Assembly (NCBI RefSeq): GCF_022879575.1
Contig: NZ_CP084262.1
Span: forward strand, 558,001 to 622,000
Direction of reading: 5' to 3'
Source: Caballeronia sp. SL2Y3
GTDB lineage: Bacteria > Pseudomonadota > Gammaproteobacteria > Burkholderiales > Burkholderiaceae
DNA: 64,000 nt
The notes under the pieces were generated by a model. It was not told the DNA's origin. It worked only from the letters and a program-made list of their open reading frames with translations, and did not search any database. This document shows positions 47,179-56,576 of this stretch, piece after piece. The position numbers and the translations under genes are program-made. The stretch's first letter is position 1, and each line of letters opens with the position of its first letter.

Positions 47179-47694
47179 ATGAACTACCGAAGGCTCGTAT
47201 TTCTTCTCGCGCTCACCGGCCTGTCCGCATGCACCGTCATGCCGAGCGGGCCGAGCGTCATGGCGCTTCCCGGCTCCACCAAGACGTTCGATCAGTTCCG
47301 CGCCGACGATGCCTCGTGCCGTCAGTTCGCGCTCCAGCAGGTCGGCGGCGTCAGCGCCGATCAGGCCGCGAACAACAGCGCGGTTGGAAGCGCGGTCGTG
47401 GGCACCGCGATCGGCGCGGCGGCGGGCGCGGCGTTCGGCGGCGGCTCGGGCGCGGCTATCGGCGCGGGCGCGGGCCTGCTCACGGGCAGCGCGTTCGGCG
47501 TAGGCGCGGCGCAGTCGTCCGGCTACGGCGTGCAGCGCAGCTACGACTACGCGTATCTCCAGTGCATGTACGCGGCGGGCGACAAAGTGCCCGTCAGCGG
47601 CGCTGTGCGAACCGTCCCGCCCAATGGCGCTTACACAACTCCGCCGCCGCCACCGCCGCCGGGCATCCAGCCGCCTCCGCCGCCTTCGACCTGA
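47179..47694 (+). CDS. Glycine-zipper lipoprotein
   Basis: A 171-residue protein. The lipobox LSAC (Cys18) marks an outer-membrane lipoprotein. Residues about 70-115 are a glycine-zipper membrane segment (GTAIGAAAGAAFGGGSGAAI). Before it is TFDQFRADDASCRQFALQQ and after it AYLQCMYAAGDKVPV, common in this family; the tail is polyproline. It probably folds into the outer membrane. It is co-oriented with the Tyr/Pro-rich gene. Confidence 0.85.
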   Translation: MNYRRLVFLLALTGLSACTVMPSGPSVMALPGSTKTFDQFRADDASCRQFALQQVGGVSADQAANNSAVGSAVVGTAIGAAAGAAFGGGSGAAIGAGAGLLTGSAFGVGAAQSSGYGVQRSYDYAYLQCMYAAGDKVPVSGAVRTVPPNGAYTTPPPPPPPGIQPPPPPST

Positions 47695-47700
47695 GTCGAA

Positions 47701-48543
47701 TCAACGGCGGCGGCGCCAGCTATCGTCGGCGGAGCGTACGTGCGGATTGAGCGGAGCGACCATCCCCGGCGCGACCAGCAGCCCCGTTACCCAGCCGATG
47801 TAGAACCGCAGGTCGCTCCAGAACTCCGCGTTCGTGTAGATGCGAAAGCTCTGCACGTGCGCGAGCCACAGCGCGACTTGCAGCGCGCCGGTCAACACGA
47901 GCCACGTCGCCGCGACGACGGCCGTCGCGCGGGCGCAGCGGCGAAACGTGGACGGGTCCCATTGGTCGCGCACGACCACGGAACCCGCGATCAGAATCAG
48001 CACTGAAGGAATCAGCGTCGTCGCGATAACGCGCCCTCCCCACTCGAAGGCCACACCGCACAGATAGCCGATCACGACCGCGAGCAATGCCGCCGGCCAT
48101 GCCGTCCAGCGCGGCCCGCGCGCCGCGAGCCACGCGAGGGTGATGAAGAAGGGCATCGCCGCCCATTGAACCGCCTGCGCGACCGCTTTCGCGAGATTCT
48201 CGCCGGCCTGCTCGTTCGAATGGCTCGCGGCGACATAGACGGTGATCGCCTCGTGCACGCACACGGCCACCACGGCGAAGCTCAACGCTTCGCACGCGGC
48301 GAAGGCGGGCGACTTGTCGGGGCTTCGATGCGTCGCGTCCTCGCCGAGTGCGCGCACGCGCTCCAGCACCGGATCGACGAAGAACGCGAGGATTGCGCCG
48401 ATCAGAAGCGCCGCGGCGGCGTCGGTCAGCGAAAAGTGTCCGACAAGCGAAACGAGTCCTTGCCACAGAAACTCGGGCGCGGCCGCGCAGACGGCGACCC
48501 ACAGCGCAAAAAAGAAGCCGTTCGATGCACGTCTGAGCGGCAT
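47701..48543 (-). CDS. Hypothetical multi-pass membrane protein
   Basis: A 280-residue protein; GAGGTG lies before the ATG at 48543. About seven hydrophobic helices are visible. No family is recognised. It starts 40 bp after the lipoate-ligase-like gene ends on the same strand, so the two may share a transcript. The C-terminus is basic (DDSWRRRR). Confidence 0.65.
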   Translation of the reverse strand: MPLRRASNGFFFALWVAVCAAAPEFLWQGLVSLVGHFSLTDAAAALLIGAILAFFVDPVLERVRALGEDATHRSPDKSPAFAACEALSFAVVAVCVHEAITVYVAASHSNEQAGENLAKAVAQAVQWAAMPFFITLAWLAARGPRWTAWPAALLAVVIGYLCGVAFEWGGRVIATTLIPSVLILIAGSVVVRDQWDPSTFRRCARATAVVAATWLVLTGALQVALWLAHVQSFRIYTNAEFWSDLRFYIGWVTGLLVAPGMVAPLNPHVRSADDSWRRRR

Positions 48544-48583
48544 GGCCACCTCGATGCGGTTGAAACGGACAGCGACCAGACGC

Positions 48584-49336
48584 TCAACCTGTCTCGGGCA
48601 GCGAAGCCAGCGCAAGACGCGCGGCGAGCGCATCGCAGACGCGCGCGTGCAGGTCGGCGGGAATCTCGAAGCATTCGTACGCGAGCGCCTGCGCGACGGT
48701 GACGACTTTCATCTCTTGATAGCGGAGTCCGCTGCCGATGAGCGCTTCGAACGCGTTGGCGCGCTCGTTGATCTCGACCGGGTCGGCATTCACCAGCAAC
48801 ACGGCGTGGGCGAGCACGGCGTAGAGCGGCGTGTCGCGCTCATCGGCTGGCTGCGGCGCGCGCCGCCAGTACTGCGCGGTGCCCGCAATCTTGCGCGCAT
48901 CGTTGCCGGGTCCCCACGCCAGATTGAAGCGTCCATCGCAAAAGGAGCCGTCCACCGCCTGATGATGCGTGAGGACGCCGAGTGTTCGCAGCGCGTCGGC
49001 CAGAATGCCGCACAAGTGCAGATAGACCGTCTCGGCGAGCGCGCCCATCGGCGCGCGCACGGGATACGCGAGGCTCAGGTTCACGATGCCCGGTCCTTGC
49101 GGCACCAGGCCGCCGCCCGACAGACGCTGCCACACCGGACAGCCGCGCCGCGCGAAGCTTGCGCGGGCATCGGCGAGCGCCGGGTAGCGTTGATAGCTGC
49201 GCGGCACCGAGAGCGAGACGGGTGCGGTCCAAATGTGCGCGACGGCATCGCCCGACGCGGCGCGCGCAAGAAGTGCTTCCTCGGCGTCGAGCGGATCGCC
49301 GGCAAGCATGGCGGGATCGAGCAAAACGAAGGACAT
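48584..49336 (-). CDS. Lipoate-protein ligase A family protein (LplA-like)
   Basis: A 250-residue protein from the ATG at 49336. It has the BirA/LplA fold landmarks: APVSLSVPRSYQRYPAL, then VWQRLSGGGLVPQGPGIVNL (the RxSGGG ligand-loop motif) and GRFNLAWGPGNDARKIAGTAQ (the KIAGTAQ lysine motif). These bind lipoyl- or biotinyl-type acyl-AMP and transfer it to a lysine. Whether it ligates lipoate or octanoate, or acts on a special carrier, cannot be told. It leads a likely operon with the membrane protein downstream. Confidence 0.8.
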   Translation of the reverse strand: MSFVLLDPAMLAGDPLDAEEALLARAASGDAVAHIWTAPVSLSVPRSYQRYPALADARASFARRGCPVWQRLSGGGLVPQGPGIVNLSLAYPVRAPMGALAETVYLHLCGILADALRTLGVLTHHQAVDGSFCDGRFNLAWGPGNDARKIAGTAQYWRRAPQPADERDTPLYAVLAHAVLLVNADPVEINERANAFEALIGSGLRYQEMKVVTVAQALAYECFEIPADLHARVCDALAARLALASLPETG

Positions 49337-49605
49337 GGGATCAGGTGAGGGCCGCGCCGGTATCGACGCCACCGGGAGATGGTAGCGAAGATCGGCGACG
49401 GCGGCCAAATGCGTGCAGCGGTTTCGCGTTACACCGGTTCGGACGAGCCGCCCGGCACGATCGTCACAAGCCGCGAGCATTCGAACCGCGGGTAAACCGC
49501 CCCGCGCGCTTCATCGTTCAGGCCATATGATGCTCGAATCAGTCACGCGAGACATGCGCCGGCTTGCCGAAGCCGGCGATAAGAACATCGAGAAGGAGAC
49601 GACCG

Positions 49606-49836
49606 ATGACGAAGATCGCCTACGAAGATTTCGAGCGGCAGGTAGTGCAGCATCACCTGATCAAAGGCAACGTGTACGAAAACGGCGCGGCGCTCGTCGA
49701 ACGCGCGAACCGGTGGATCGCGGAGAATCGCATCGACGTGTTGAACGTGGAAAGTCTCTCCACCTTCGGCGCCGGTGACGATACCAACGTAAGCCATTGG
49801 TACTCGGGCATTCGCGTTTGGTATCGCACCGAATAG
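49606..49836 (+). CDS. Hypothetical small protein
   Basis: A 76-residue protein; AAGGAG lies 8 nt before the ATG at 49606. It reads as a soluble alpha/beta protein (YEDFERQVVQHHLIKGN; INVLNVESLS-like strand; VSHWYSGIRVWYRTE). No family is recognised. The ribosome site and protein-like pattern support it as real. Confidence 0.65.
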   Translation: MTKIAYEDFERQVVQHHLIKGNVYENGAALVERANRWIAENRIDVLNVESLSTFGAGDDTNVSHWYSGIRVWYRTE

Positions 49837-49841
49837 CGCGT

Positions 49842-50609
49842 TCAGCCGCGGCCGACGAAAGGCATCTTGGTCGCCATCACGGTGTGGAACAGCACGTTCG
49901 CTTCGAGCGGCAGGTTCGCCATGTACAGCACGGACTGGCCGACAATTTTCACGTCCATCATCGGCTCCACGGCGATCTCGCCGTTCGCCTGCGGCACGCC
50001 GCGCGACATGCGCTCGGACAGTTCGGTGAGCGCGTTGCCGATATCGATCTGGCCGACCGCGATGTCGTACTTGCGGCCATCGAGCGATGCGGATTTCGTC
50101 AGGCCCGCGACCGCATGCTTCGTCGCCGTGTAGGCGGCCGAATTCGGACGCGGCGCGCTCGCGGAAATGGAACCGTTATTGATGATGCGCCCGCCTCCCG
50201 GCGACTGCGCGCGCATCGTACGAAACGCGTGCTGCAGGCAATAGAACATGCCGTTCAGATTGACGTTGACGACGCCCTGCCACTGCTCCGGCGTCCAGTC
50301 TTCGAACGGGCCGGGCGGGTTGCTCACGCCAGCATTGTTGAACAGCAGATCGACGCGTCCGAAGCGCTCCACCGCCGCCTGAAAGAGCCGTTCGACCGAC
50401 TGGGGATCGGCCACGTCGGTCGGCACGGCCAGCCCGCGTTCGCCCGCGCCGGATTCGGCGATGACGGATTCCAGCGGCGCGGCGCGGCGGCCCGCCAGCA
50501 CCACCGACCAGCCATCGGCGAGCAGCGCGAGCGCCGCTGCGCGTCCGATGCCGCTGCCCGCTCCGGTGACGACCGCGATCTTCGAATTCGTGTTGGCTGC
50601 TTCAGGCAT
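49842..50609 (-). CDS. Short-chain dehydrogenase/reductase
   Basis: A 255-residue classical SDR; GGAG lies before the ATG. It shows [20 protein letters not shown] (the cofactor TGxxxGxG motif), [28 protein letters not shown] (catalytic Ser) and YTATKHA (catalytic Tyr-x3-Lys). An Arg in LAGRRAAP suggests NADP preference. The substrate is unknown. Confidence 0.9.
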   Translation of the reverse strand: MPEAANTNSKIAVVTGAGSGIGRAAALALLADGWSVVLAGRRAAPLESVIAESGAGERGLAVPTDVADPQSVERLFQAAVERFGRVDLLFNNAGVSNPPGPFEDWTPEQWQGVVNVNLNGMFYCLQHAFRTMRAQSPGGGRIINNGSISASAPRPNSAAYTATKHAVAGLTKSASLDGRKYDIAVGQIDIGNALTELSERMSRGVPQANGEIAVEPMMDVKIVGQSVLYMANLPLEANVLFHTVMATKMPFVGRG

Positions 50610-50749
50610 GTCTCCGTTCTCCTGTCGACCGGATCGGGCGCGCGAGCGTCGTCCTCCGGTTCCTTGTGTGGAAGTGTTGGGTGGCGCGCGACAGTGCGCG
50701 CGTCGTCGATCAGGGGAACATTATCGGCGATATGCCTTGCAACGCCGTT

Positions 50750-51247
50750 TCAATGACTGCTAGTCGTGTCGGTTGCGACCGTGCCGGCCGTGTTTCGCAT
50801 CGGGCTGCCGTTGCAGAAGATGGCGGTCATGAGCATCGGCACGACTTCGTGCACCACGGCCGTGCTGCCTGCATCGCGCACGCGCGCCTCGACCGACTCC
50901 TTCGATCCGACCACGACGACGCCATACGCCGAATCGTTGATCGGCTCGCCCTTGCCCTGCTTGAAGAGCGCGTCGCCGTGTTCGTAGCCCAGCACCGCGT
51001 AGACGCGAAAGCCGTACGCGGTGAGGTCGCTGCCGTGCGTCGGCCGGAACGCGTTGACCGAATTGGCTTCGACGCGCATCGGGCTCGCGTCGATGTACTG
51101 CTCGTCGCGCAGCGGCGCGATGAATCGATGGGCGCTCGACTTGCAGTCGAGCTGTTGTTCGAGCGGGTAAGCCTGCGACACGCTGGGCAGCAATCCCCCA
51201 GCCACAGCGGCGAGCGCGGTAAGCGTTGCGAGAGGAACGGTTTTCAT
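50750..51247 (-). CDS. Hypothetical exported protein
   Basis: A 165-residue protein from the ATG at 51247, with a signal peptide (MKTVPLATLTALAAVAGGLL). The mature region contains CKSSAHRFIAPLRDEQYID and GFRVYAVLGYEHGDALFKQ, and a late cysteine (AIFCNGSPMR) that could pair with the first. No family is recognised. Confidence 0.65.
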   Translation of the reverse strand: MKTVPLATLTALAAVAGGLLPSVSQAYPLEQQLDCKSSAHRFIAPLRDEQYIDASPMRVEANSVNAFRPTHGSDLTAYGFRVYAVLGYEHGDALFKQGKGEPINDSAYGVVVVGSKESVEARVRDAGSTAVVHEVVPMLMTAIFCNGSPMRNTAGTVATDTTSSH

Positions 51248-51441
51248 GGCGGCGGCAAGGCAGCGGTTGAGGAGTCTGGTCGTTGAAATCCCGGCTCTGG
51301 GCGCCGGTCTTTTGTCGGGAAGCGTGGCGGATGCCGCAATTTCCGAGCCAGCTTTCGGGAGCTGCGGCACGGTGAGCGTCGCGGCGGCATGGCGTGAGCG
51401 AACTCGCTATATTGAGCGATTCCCATCGAACAGGACCCGCC

Positions 51442-52146
51442 ATGCCCGCGCTCTCCGACTTTCCGATCACCCGCAGATGGCCCGCGCAGCATCCCGACCG
51501 TATCCAGCTTTACTCGCTGCCGACGCCGAACGGCGTCAAAGTGTCGATCATGCTGGAAGAAACCGCCCTGCCCTACGAGCCGCATCTGGTGCGCTTCGAT
51601 ACGAACGATCAGATGTCTGCGGAATTCCTGTCGCTGAATCCGAACAACAAGATTCCCGCGATCATCGACCCGAACGGACCCGGCGGTGAGCCGCTCGCGT
51701 TGTTCGAGTCGGGCGCGATTCTGATCTATCTCGCCGACAAGTCCGGCCAGTTGCTGCCCGAAGACCGGGCGCGCCGTTATGAAGCGATTCAATGGCTCAT
51801 GTTCCAGATGGGCGGCGTCGGTCCGATGTTCGGCCAGCTCGGTTTCTTCCACAAATTCGCGGGCAAGGACTACGAGGACAAGCGGCCGCGCGATCGCTAC
51901 GTGGCGGAGAGCAAGCGTCTGCTCGGCGTGCTCGACGCGCGGCTCGCCGGCCGCGAGTGGATCATGGGCGACGACTACAGCGTCGCGGATATCGCGGTGT
52001 TTCCGTGGGTGCGTAATCTGGTCGGCTTCTACGAGGCGCGCGATCTCGTTCAGTTCGACGCGTACGCGCATGTGCACCGCGCGCTCGATGCCTTCCTCGC
52101 GCGGCCAGCAGTGCAACGCGGGCTCGACATTCCGAAGCGCGGTTGA
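51442..52146 (+). CDS. Glutathione S-transferase, YghU/YfcG (nu-class) type
   Basis: A 234-residue protein. The thioredoxin domain has LYSLPTPNGVKVSIMLEE and LSLNPNNKIPAIIDP, typical of nu-class enzymes that bind two glutathiones and reduce disulfides. It then has ESGAILIYLADKSGQLL and, in the helical domain, FGQLGFFHKFAGKDYEDKRP and YSVADIAVFPWVR. An AGGA site lies upstream. It may act on organic hydroperoxides or disulfide bonds. Confidence 0.9.
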   Translation: MPALSDFPITRRWPAQHPDRIQLYSLPTPNGVKVSIMLEETALPYEPHLVRFDTNDQMSAEFLSLNPNNKIPAIIDPNGPGGEPLALFESGAILIYLADKSGQLLPEDRARRYEAIQWLMFQMGGVGPMFGQLGFFHKFAGKDYEDKRPRDRYVAESKRLLGVLDARLAGREWIMGDDYSVADIAVFPWVRNLVGFYEARDLVQFDAYAHVHRALDAFLARPAVQRGLDIPKRG

Positions 52147-52240
52147 GTCCTAGTAGCGACGATGCGCTGCGATCGTCGCGCGACGCATGATTGCGCGACG
52201 TCTGCGGAAACGCGTGGAGCGTCAAGAACTTAGCCGCTCG

Positions 52241-52286
52241 ATGCTCAGGATATCCACATGGTTGACCACTGAAATTGTGGACAACG
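52241..52286. repeat. 46-bp repeat copy A with inverted DnaA-box-like motifs
   Basis: ATGCTCAGGATATCCACA (52241-52258), 17 bp, then TGTGGACAACG (52276-52286). It matches copy B at 40 of 46 positions, all six differences being in the 17-bp centre. The arms are one mismatch from DnaA boxes in inverted orientation. Confidence 0.7.
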
Positions 52287-52422
52287 ACATTGCGTCGTCG
52301 TGGGAACCGATCGAAAACACGAGAGCGAACGCGCTTTTTTGAACCGGCCCACAATAGGCGTTTCACGCGCGCATTTCGCACGACGGGCGAAACACGTTTC
52401 GCATCAACGCGTTGGCTCGGCG

Positions 52423-52468
52423 ATGCTCAGGATATCCACACGCTTGTGCACGGAAACTGTGGACAACG
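52423..52468. repeat. 46-bp repeat copy B with inverted DnaA-box-like motifs
   Basis: ATGCTCAGGATATCCACA (52423-52440), 17 bp, then TGTGGACAACG (52458-52468). Same arm sequences and spacing as copy A. The centre also has a third weaker match (TTGTGCACG). Confidence 0.7.
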
Positions 52469-52542
52469 CGGTGCTGCACGAAAGCTATCGATGAGCCCGG
52501 CGCGCCATATCTCGATGCGATGCTCTGTTGGATTGCGACGCC

Positions 52543-52905
52543 ATGAACACTCTTCGCTTCTTCTGTCTTCGCAGGCGCTGCCCGCGAACGCTCGCAGTCG
52601 TTGCGCTCGTCGGTTTCGCGTGCGCCGGCGCGCACGCGCAGGCGGTCGGTCAATGCCCCGGCTATGTCGAGACGGATGGCGGCAGCGCATTCGACGTCGC
52701 CGCCATCGTGAAAGACAGCGGCTCACCGCAATCGGCGCTGGAACGCGTGCGCCGCGCGGTATCGAAAATAGATGCGGGCGGCGGATGTTCGATCTTCGCG
52801 AACGTTCACGCTTGCGAAGAGACGGTGACGCTCGCGCGTAAGGCGATCGTCGCGCTCCAGGCGTGCGCGGCGGCATCGGCACCGAAGGGCACCACGCGCG
52901 GCTGA
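52543..52905 (+). CDS. Hypothetical exported protein
   Basis: A 120-residue protein from the ATG at 52543 with a signal peptide ending near GAHAQA. The mature part has four cysteines (QCPGYV, GGCSIF, HACEE, QACAAA), which could form two disulfides. It is helix-rich. No family is recognised. It is convergent with rpoD. Confidence 0.6.
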   Translation: MNTLRFFCLRRRCPRTLAVVALVGFACAGAHAQAVGQCPGYVETDGGSAFDVAAIVKDSGSPQSALERVRRAVSKIDAGGGCSIFANVHACEETVTLARKAIVALQACAAASAPKGTTRG

Positions 52906-52917
52906 GCGGCGCAGGCG

Positions 52918-52954
52918 AAAAAAAACGCGTGCCGTCCATTGGACGGCACGCGTT
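52918..52954 (-). terminator. Terminator of the rpoD-type gene
   Basis: AACGCGTGCCGTCC (52924-52937) and GGACGGCACGCGTT (52941-52954) form a 14-bp stem with a 3-base loop. On the minus strand it is followed by eight U residues (A run at 52918-52925). It is a strong intrinsic terminator for the leftward sigma factor gene. Confidence 0.9.
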
Positions 52955-52983
52955 ATGGACCTACTCGACTTGCTGGTTCTAGC

Positions 52984-54987
52984 TTAGCGATCCAGGAACG
53001 GACGCAGCTTGTCCGCGCGGCTCGGGTGCATGAGCTTGCGCATCGCCTTGCTTTCGATCTGGCGAATACGCTCGCGCGTCACATCGAACTGCTTGCCGAG
53101 TTCTTCGAGCGTGTAGTCCGACGCCGTGTCGATACCGAAGCGCATGCGCAGAACCTTCGCTTCGCGCGGCGACAGCGCGTTGAGCGCGTCGTCGATCGCG
53201 GCGCGCATGTTCGCGTGCACGGCGGCATCCGCCGGCGACGCGGCGCCCTGGTCTTCGATCATGTCGCCGAGCGTTGCATCGGCGTCCTCACCGACCGGCG
53301 TTTCCAGCGACACCGGCTGCTTCGCGATCTTGAGAATGCCGCGGATCTTCTCCTCGGGCATTTCCATGCGCTCGGCGAGCACCGACGGATGCGCTTCCTG
53401 ACCGGTCTGCTGCAGAATCTCGCGCGAGATGCGGTTCAGCTTGTTGATCGTTTCGATCATGTGAACCGGCACGCGGATCGTGCGCGCCTGATCGGCGAGC
53501 GAGCGCGTCACGGCCTGACGAACCCACCACGTCGCATACGTCGAGAACTTCCAGCCACGGCGATATTCGAACTTGTCCACCGCCTTCATCAGACCGATGT
53601 TGCCTTCCTGGATCAGATCCAGGAACTGCATGCCGCGATTGACGTACTTCTTCGCGATCGAAATCACGAGACGCAGGTTCGCCTCGATCATCTCGCGCTT
53701 CGCCTGACGCATCTTCAGCTCGGCAGCCGTCATCTGACGGTTGATCTGCTTGAGTTGCTTGAGCGGCATCGCGACTGCGGCTTCGATGTCGATGAGCTTT
53801 TGCTGCTCTGCCTGAATGGCCGGCAAACTGCGTTCGAGCGATGCACCGTATTGCTTGGCGCTTGCGGCCGTGCGAGCCGTCCATTCGAGGTCGGTCTCAT
53901 GGCCCGGGAACGACTCGACGAACTTCTCGCGCGGCATGCCGCAGCGATCCACGGCAATCTGCAGGATGCGACGTTCGATCTCGCGAACTTGCGCGACTTG
54001 CTGCTGAACGTTCGCGCACAGACGGTCGATGGTCTTAGCCGTGAAACGGATCGACCCCAGTTCGCGCTGAATTTCGGCGCGCGCACGTTCGACCGCCTTC
54101 GTTGCTGCGGCGCCCGAACCTTTCAGATGACTGGCTTGTTCGGCCAACTCGCGCACGCGAGCGAAAATTTCGAGACAGTCCGCTTTCAGTTGCTTCAAAC
54201 GCGCTTCGTTCGATGCACCGGCGTCGCCACCTTCGATGTCGCCGTCGTCGTCTTCGTCGCTATCCGATTCTTCGGCGTCCGTATCGATGTCGGTCGATTC
54301 CGTCACTTCGGATGCCGAAATTTCTTCTTCCGCTGCGTCGTCTTCCTTGAGACCGTCGACGAGTTCGTCGATCTTGAGCTCGCCGGATTCGACTTGCGCG
54401 GCGTCCGCCAGAATGCTCGCCACCGTCGACGGGCACGCGGCAATTGCCTGGATCATCTCGTGCAAGCCGTCTTCGATGCGCTTCGCGATAGCGATTTCGC
54501 CAGCGCGCGTGAGCAGTTCGGTGGCGCCCATCTCGCGCATGTACATGCGAACAGGGTCAGTCGTGCGGCCGAATTCCGAATCGACGGTCGAAAGGGCGTT
54601 TTCGGCTTCCTCTTCCGATTGTTCATCGGTCACCACCGTCGGCGCGTTGTCGCTCAACAGAAGCGTTTCGGCGTCCGGCGCTTGCTCGTAGACGGCCACG
54701 CCCATGTCGTTGAACGTGCTGACGATGGTTTCCATCGCCGCCGTCTGCGCGAAGTTGTCGGGCAAGTGGTCGTTGATCTCGGCATGCGTGAGATAGCCGC
54801 GCTCCTTGCCCAGTTGAATCAACGCGCGCATTTGACGCTGGCGCTCTTCGTCCTGCTCCGCCGTCATCACGACATCGGGCTGCACGTTGCCGGTCTGGCC
54901 CTTTGCTTTGCCTGCGCGTCGGCCCGGCGATTTGCGCGCCGGCGCGACGATATCCAGCTCCGAATCTTCCCGATCAAAACTTGCCAT
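52984..54987 (-). CDS. rpoD: RNA polymerase sigma factor RpoD (sigma-70), replicon-borne copy
   Basis: A 667-residue primary-type sigma factor; GAGGAG lies before the ATG. It has region 1.1 (about 50-130), an acidic non-conserved region ([17 protein letters not shown]), region 2 with [20 protein letters not shown] and [20 protein letters not shown], region 3, and region 4.2 ending [22 protein letters not shown]. All domains are present and intact, so it should recognise -35/-10 promoters. No dnaG or rpsU lies upstream, unlike the usual chromosomal rpoD operon, so this may be a second copy. It ends at a strong terminator. Confidence 0.93.
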   Translation of the reverse strand: MASFDREDSELDIVAPARKSPGRRAGKAKGQTGNVQPDVVMTAEQDEERQRQMRALIQLGKERGYLTHAEINDHLPDNFAQTAAMETIVSTFNDMGVAVYEQAPDAETLLLSDNAPTVVTDEQSEEEAENALSTVDSEFGRTTDPVRMYMREMGATELLTRAGEIAIAKRIEDGLHEMIQAIAACPSTVASILADAAQVESGELKIDELVDGLKEDDAAEEEISASEVTESTDIDTDAEESDSDEDDDGDIEGGDAGASNEARLKQLKADCLEIFARVRELAEQASHLKGSGAAATKAVERARAEIQRELGSIRFTAKTIDRLCANVQQQVAQVREIERRILQIAVDRCGMPREKFVESFPGHETDLEWTARTAASAKQYGASLERSLPAIQAEQQKLIDIEAAVAMPLKQLKQINRQMTAAELKMRQAKREMIEANLRLVISIAKKYVNRGMQFLDLIQEGNIGLMKAVDKFEYRRGWKFSTYATWWVRQAVTRSLADQARTIRVPVHMIETINKLNRISREILQQTGQEAHPSVLAERMEMPEEKIRGILKIAKQPVSLETPVGEDADATLGDMIEDQGAASPADAAVHANMRAAIDDALNALSPREAKVLRMRFGIDTASDYTLEELGKQFDVTRERIRQIESKAMRKLMHPSRADKLRPFLDR

Positions 54988-55146
54988 ACTTTCTCCTCGA
55001 CAGGTTTGCTCGGCGATGACAGGTCCCCGGAAGCGAGCGTACGACCCGCATGGATATCGAATGAGTTTCGATCACGGACGGCTTGCTGAGAATCGCATCG
55101 AGCAAAGCGCGCAAACCGGCTAGTCGCGCAGCTTGCGTATTTCAAT

Positions 55147-55160
55147 CGCCTCTAGAGGCG
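55147..55160. repeat. 14-bp perfect palindrome at the rpoD promoter
   Basis: CGCCTCTAGAGGCG is perfectly self-complementary. Relative to the -10 listed at 55170-55178 it sits at about the transcription start on the minus strand, a usual place for a repressor site. Confidence 0.5.
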
Positions 55161-55169
55161 GAACCTTGG

Positions 55170-55178
55170 AGTATATCA
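55170..55178 (-). promoter_or_regulatory. Extended -10 promoter of rpoD overlapping the rep stop
   Basis: On the minus strand the sequence reads TGATATACT, an extended -10 (TGn plus TATACT). The TGA is also the stop codon of the upstream rep gene. The -35 region is weak, as expected with an extended -10. It lies about 185 bp upstream of the rpoD start. Confidence 0.5.
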
Positions 55179-56519
55179 GGATTTGTTGCGACGCAGCAGG
55201 TTTTTCAAAAGGTCTGTGCGTTGCGGCGAAACGTCAGACAGTGCGGGGCGCTTAGATGAGGGACCGCTCCCGCGCATGCGTCCGAACTTCTCGCTTGAAG
55301 ACGATCTGAGGGCGATGCCGCCCGTTTTCAACTTGAGGAAGCGCTTGAGTTCGTTCATATGTGCCGTGCTCGGCAACGGTGGCTGCGCGAGTGCGGCGTC
55401 GCCCCGATCGGCCGCACTGCGACGCGATACAGCGGCCGCGACGTGCGCAGCGGTATCTGTAACGGGCACGATGCGGCCGGCATCTAGTGCGGCGACGAAG
55501 TCGCTGGCCCAGGCTCCTATGCGTACGCGAGGACGCGCTTCATCGCAGTGATGCGCGGTAAGTTCGGTTGCGTCGGCAGACACGAAATAACGCGTGAGCC
55601 CGTCGCTGCTTGCAAACGCTTTGCCTGCGATCGCCTTGGCGGCCTGGTGAACGTGCAGGTCGTTCAACTCGCGCGTTTCTTGTTCGGCGGATTCAGCGCG
55701 ATGCATACGAACTCGATACGCGTAGTCGACGGGCTTTCGCAGCAGAGCGCGAAGATAGCTGACGGGGTGCTTGGCTCGCTTGAGATGGTCCCAGGTCGTT
55801 TCTACGACGTCGGAAAGACGCTTTCGGTGTTGGCGAGCTTCGCCCATGAGTTTAAAGATGAAGAATTCACGGAATCCCAGGAGGCGCAGGCGCGTGAGGT
55901 CGGCGGGGAGGCGTCCCGGTTGTCTCTTTTGATTAGTAGGGGATAGATCCTTATATATAGCACCGTCTGCCACCGTGACAGACGGTCCGGCCAATGAAAC
56001 GTCGCTGGGGCTGCGTGCAGGCGACGGTCGCGTCTCGGGCGAGGAACTGGACGTGTCTTGTGGCTTCTCTGTCAGCCCGAGCAGGTCGGCGGCTTTGGCT
56101 GTTAAATGAAGATATGCGCGACCAAAAAGACCAGCGCTCCCGTACCTTGCTTGCGGGGGGCGGGTGATGAATCCGGCAGCTTCTAGATCGTCGAGGCTGC
56201 GATAGAAGGTCCGCATGGATTGCAGTGCTCGCCCTGTCAAAAGCTCGCGTCGGGCGAATATGGCTGCAAACGGGCGCGCAGCATCGACTGTCCGCGCCAG
56301 AGCGGCGAGGACCGCCCGCGCGCGAGCCGGTAGCGCGGATAAGTGATTCGCGCGATGTGCCGCACGAAAGATAACCCAGGGGAGGTTCGACCGATCACAA
56401 GCGTATTCGTCCAGCGCCTGTTGGTCTTCTGGTCCGCGGAGGATTTCATGGTGTTGCGGACGAGAACTACCCTCGCCAGCAACGGAAAGTTGCGCGATAT
56501 GCATGTCAAGTGCGTCCAT
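55176..56519 (-). CDS. Plasmid/chromid replication initiator (Rep)
   Basis: A 447-residue protein. The first ATG (56519) is used; a second at 56504 is possible, and neither has a Shine-Dalgarno site. A winged-helix DNA-binding domain spans about residues 58-150 (ALPARARAVLAALAR, LTGRALQSMRTFYRSLDDLE, AAGFITRP). It continues with a Ser/Pro linker and a second region (RLRLLGFREFFIFKLMGEAR) and a basic tail. This matches the initiators of Burkholderia secondary chromosomes and megaplasmids. It is downstream of parA-parB in the same direction, the repABC-like order, so it should bind the origin and set copy number. Confidence 0.78.
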   Translation of the reverse strand: MDALDMHIAQLSVAGEGSSRPQHHEILRGPEDQQALDEYACDRSNLPWVIFRAAHRANHLSALPARARAVLAALARTVDAARPFAAIFARRELLTGRALQSMRTFYRSLDDLEAAGFITRPPQARYGSAGLFGRAYLHLTAKAADLLGLTEKPQDTSSSSPETRPSPARSPSDVSLAGPSVTVADGAIYKDLSPTNQKRQPGRLPADLTRLRLLGFREFFIFKLMGEARQHRKRLSDVVETTWDHLKRAKHPVSYLRALLRKPVDYAYRVRMHRAESAEQETRELNDLHVHQAAKAIAGKAFASSDGLTRYFVSADATELTAHHCDEARPRVRIGAWASDFVAALDAGRIVPVTDTAAHVAAAVSRRSAADRGDAALAQPPLPSTAHMNELKRFLKLKTGGIALRSSSSEKFGRMRGSGPSSKRPALSDVSPQRTDLLKNLLRRNKS

Positions 56520-56542
56520 TTCGAGAAATGGAGGGCAAACGC

Positions 56543-56570
56543 TTGACTGCCGATCGCGATCCGCTAAACT
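56543..56570 (+). promoter_or_regulatory. Promoter opposing rep: candidate incRNA promoter
   Basis: TTGACT (56543-56548), a 16-bp spacer, then TAAACT (56565-56570). It points rightward, against rep, from just outside the rep start. It is the same kind of near-consensus pair as the small-RNA promoter at 41178. Confidence 0.65.
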
Positions 56571-56576
56571 TCGAGA

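Larger units (their letters stand above)
52147..52542. other. 396-bp intergenic region holding paired repeats
   Basis: No gene seen. It carries the two DnaA-box-like repeat copies listed at 52241 and 52423, 182 bp apart. The DNA just before each copy is also loosely similar, so the repeat unit may extend to about 90 bp. Confidence 0.55.
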
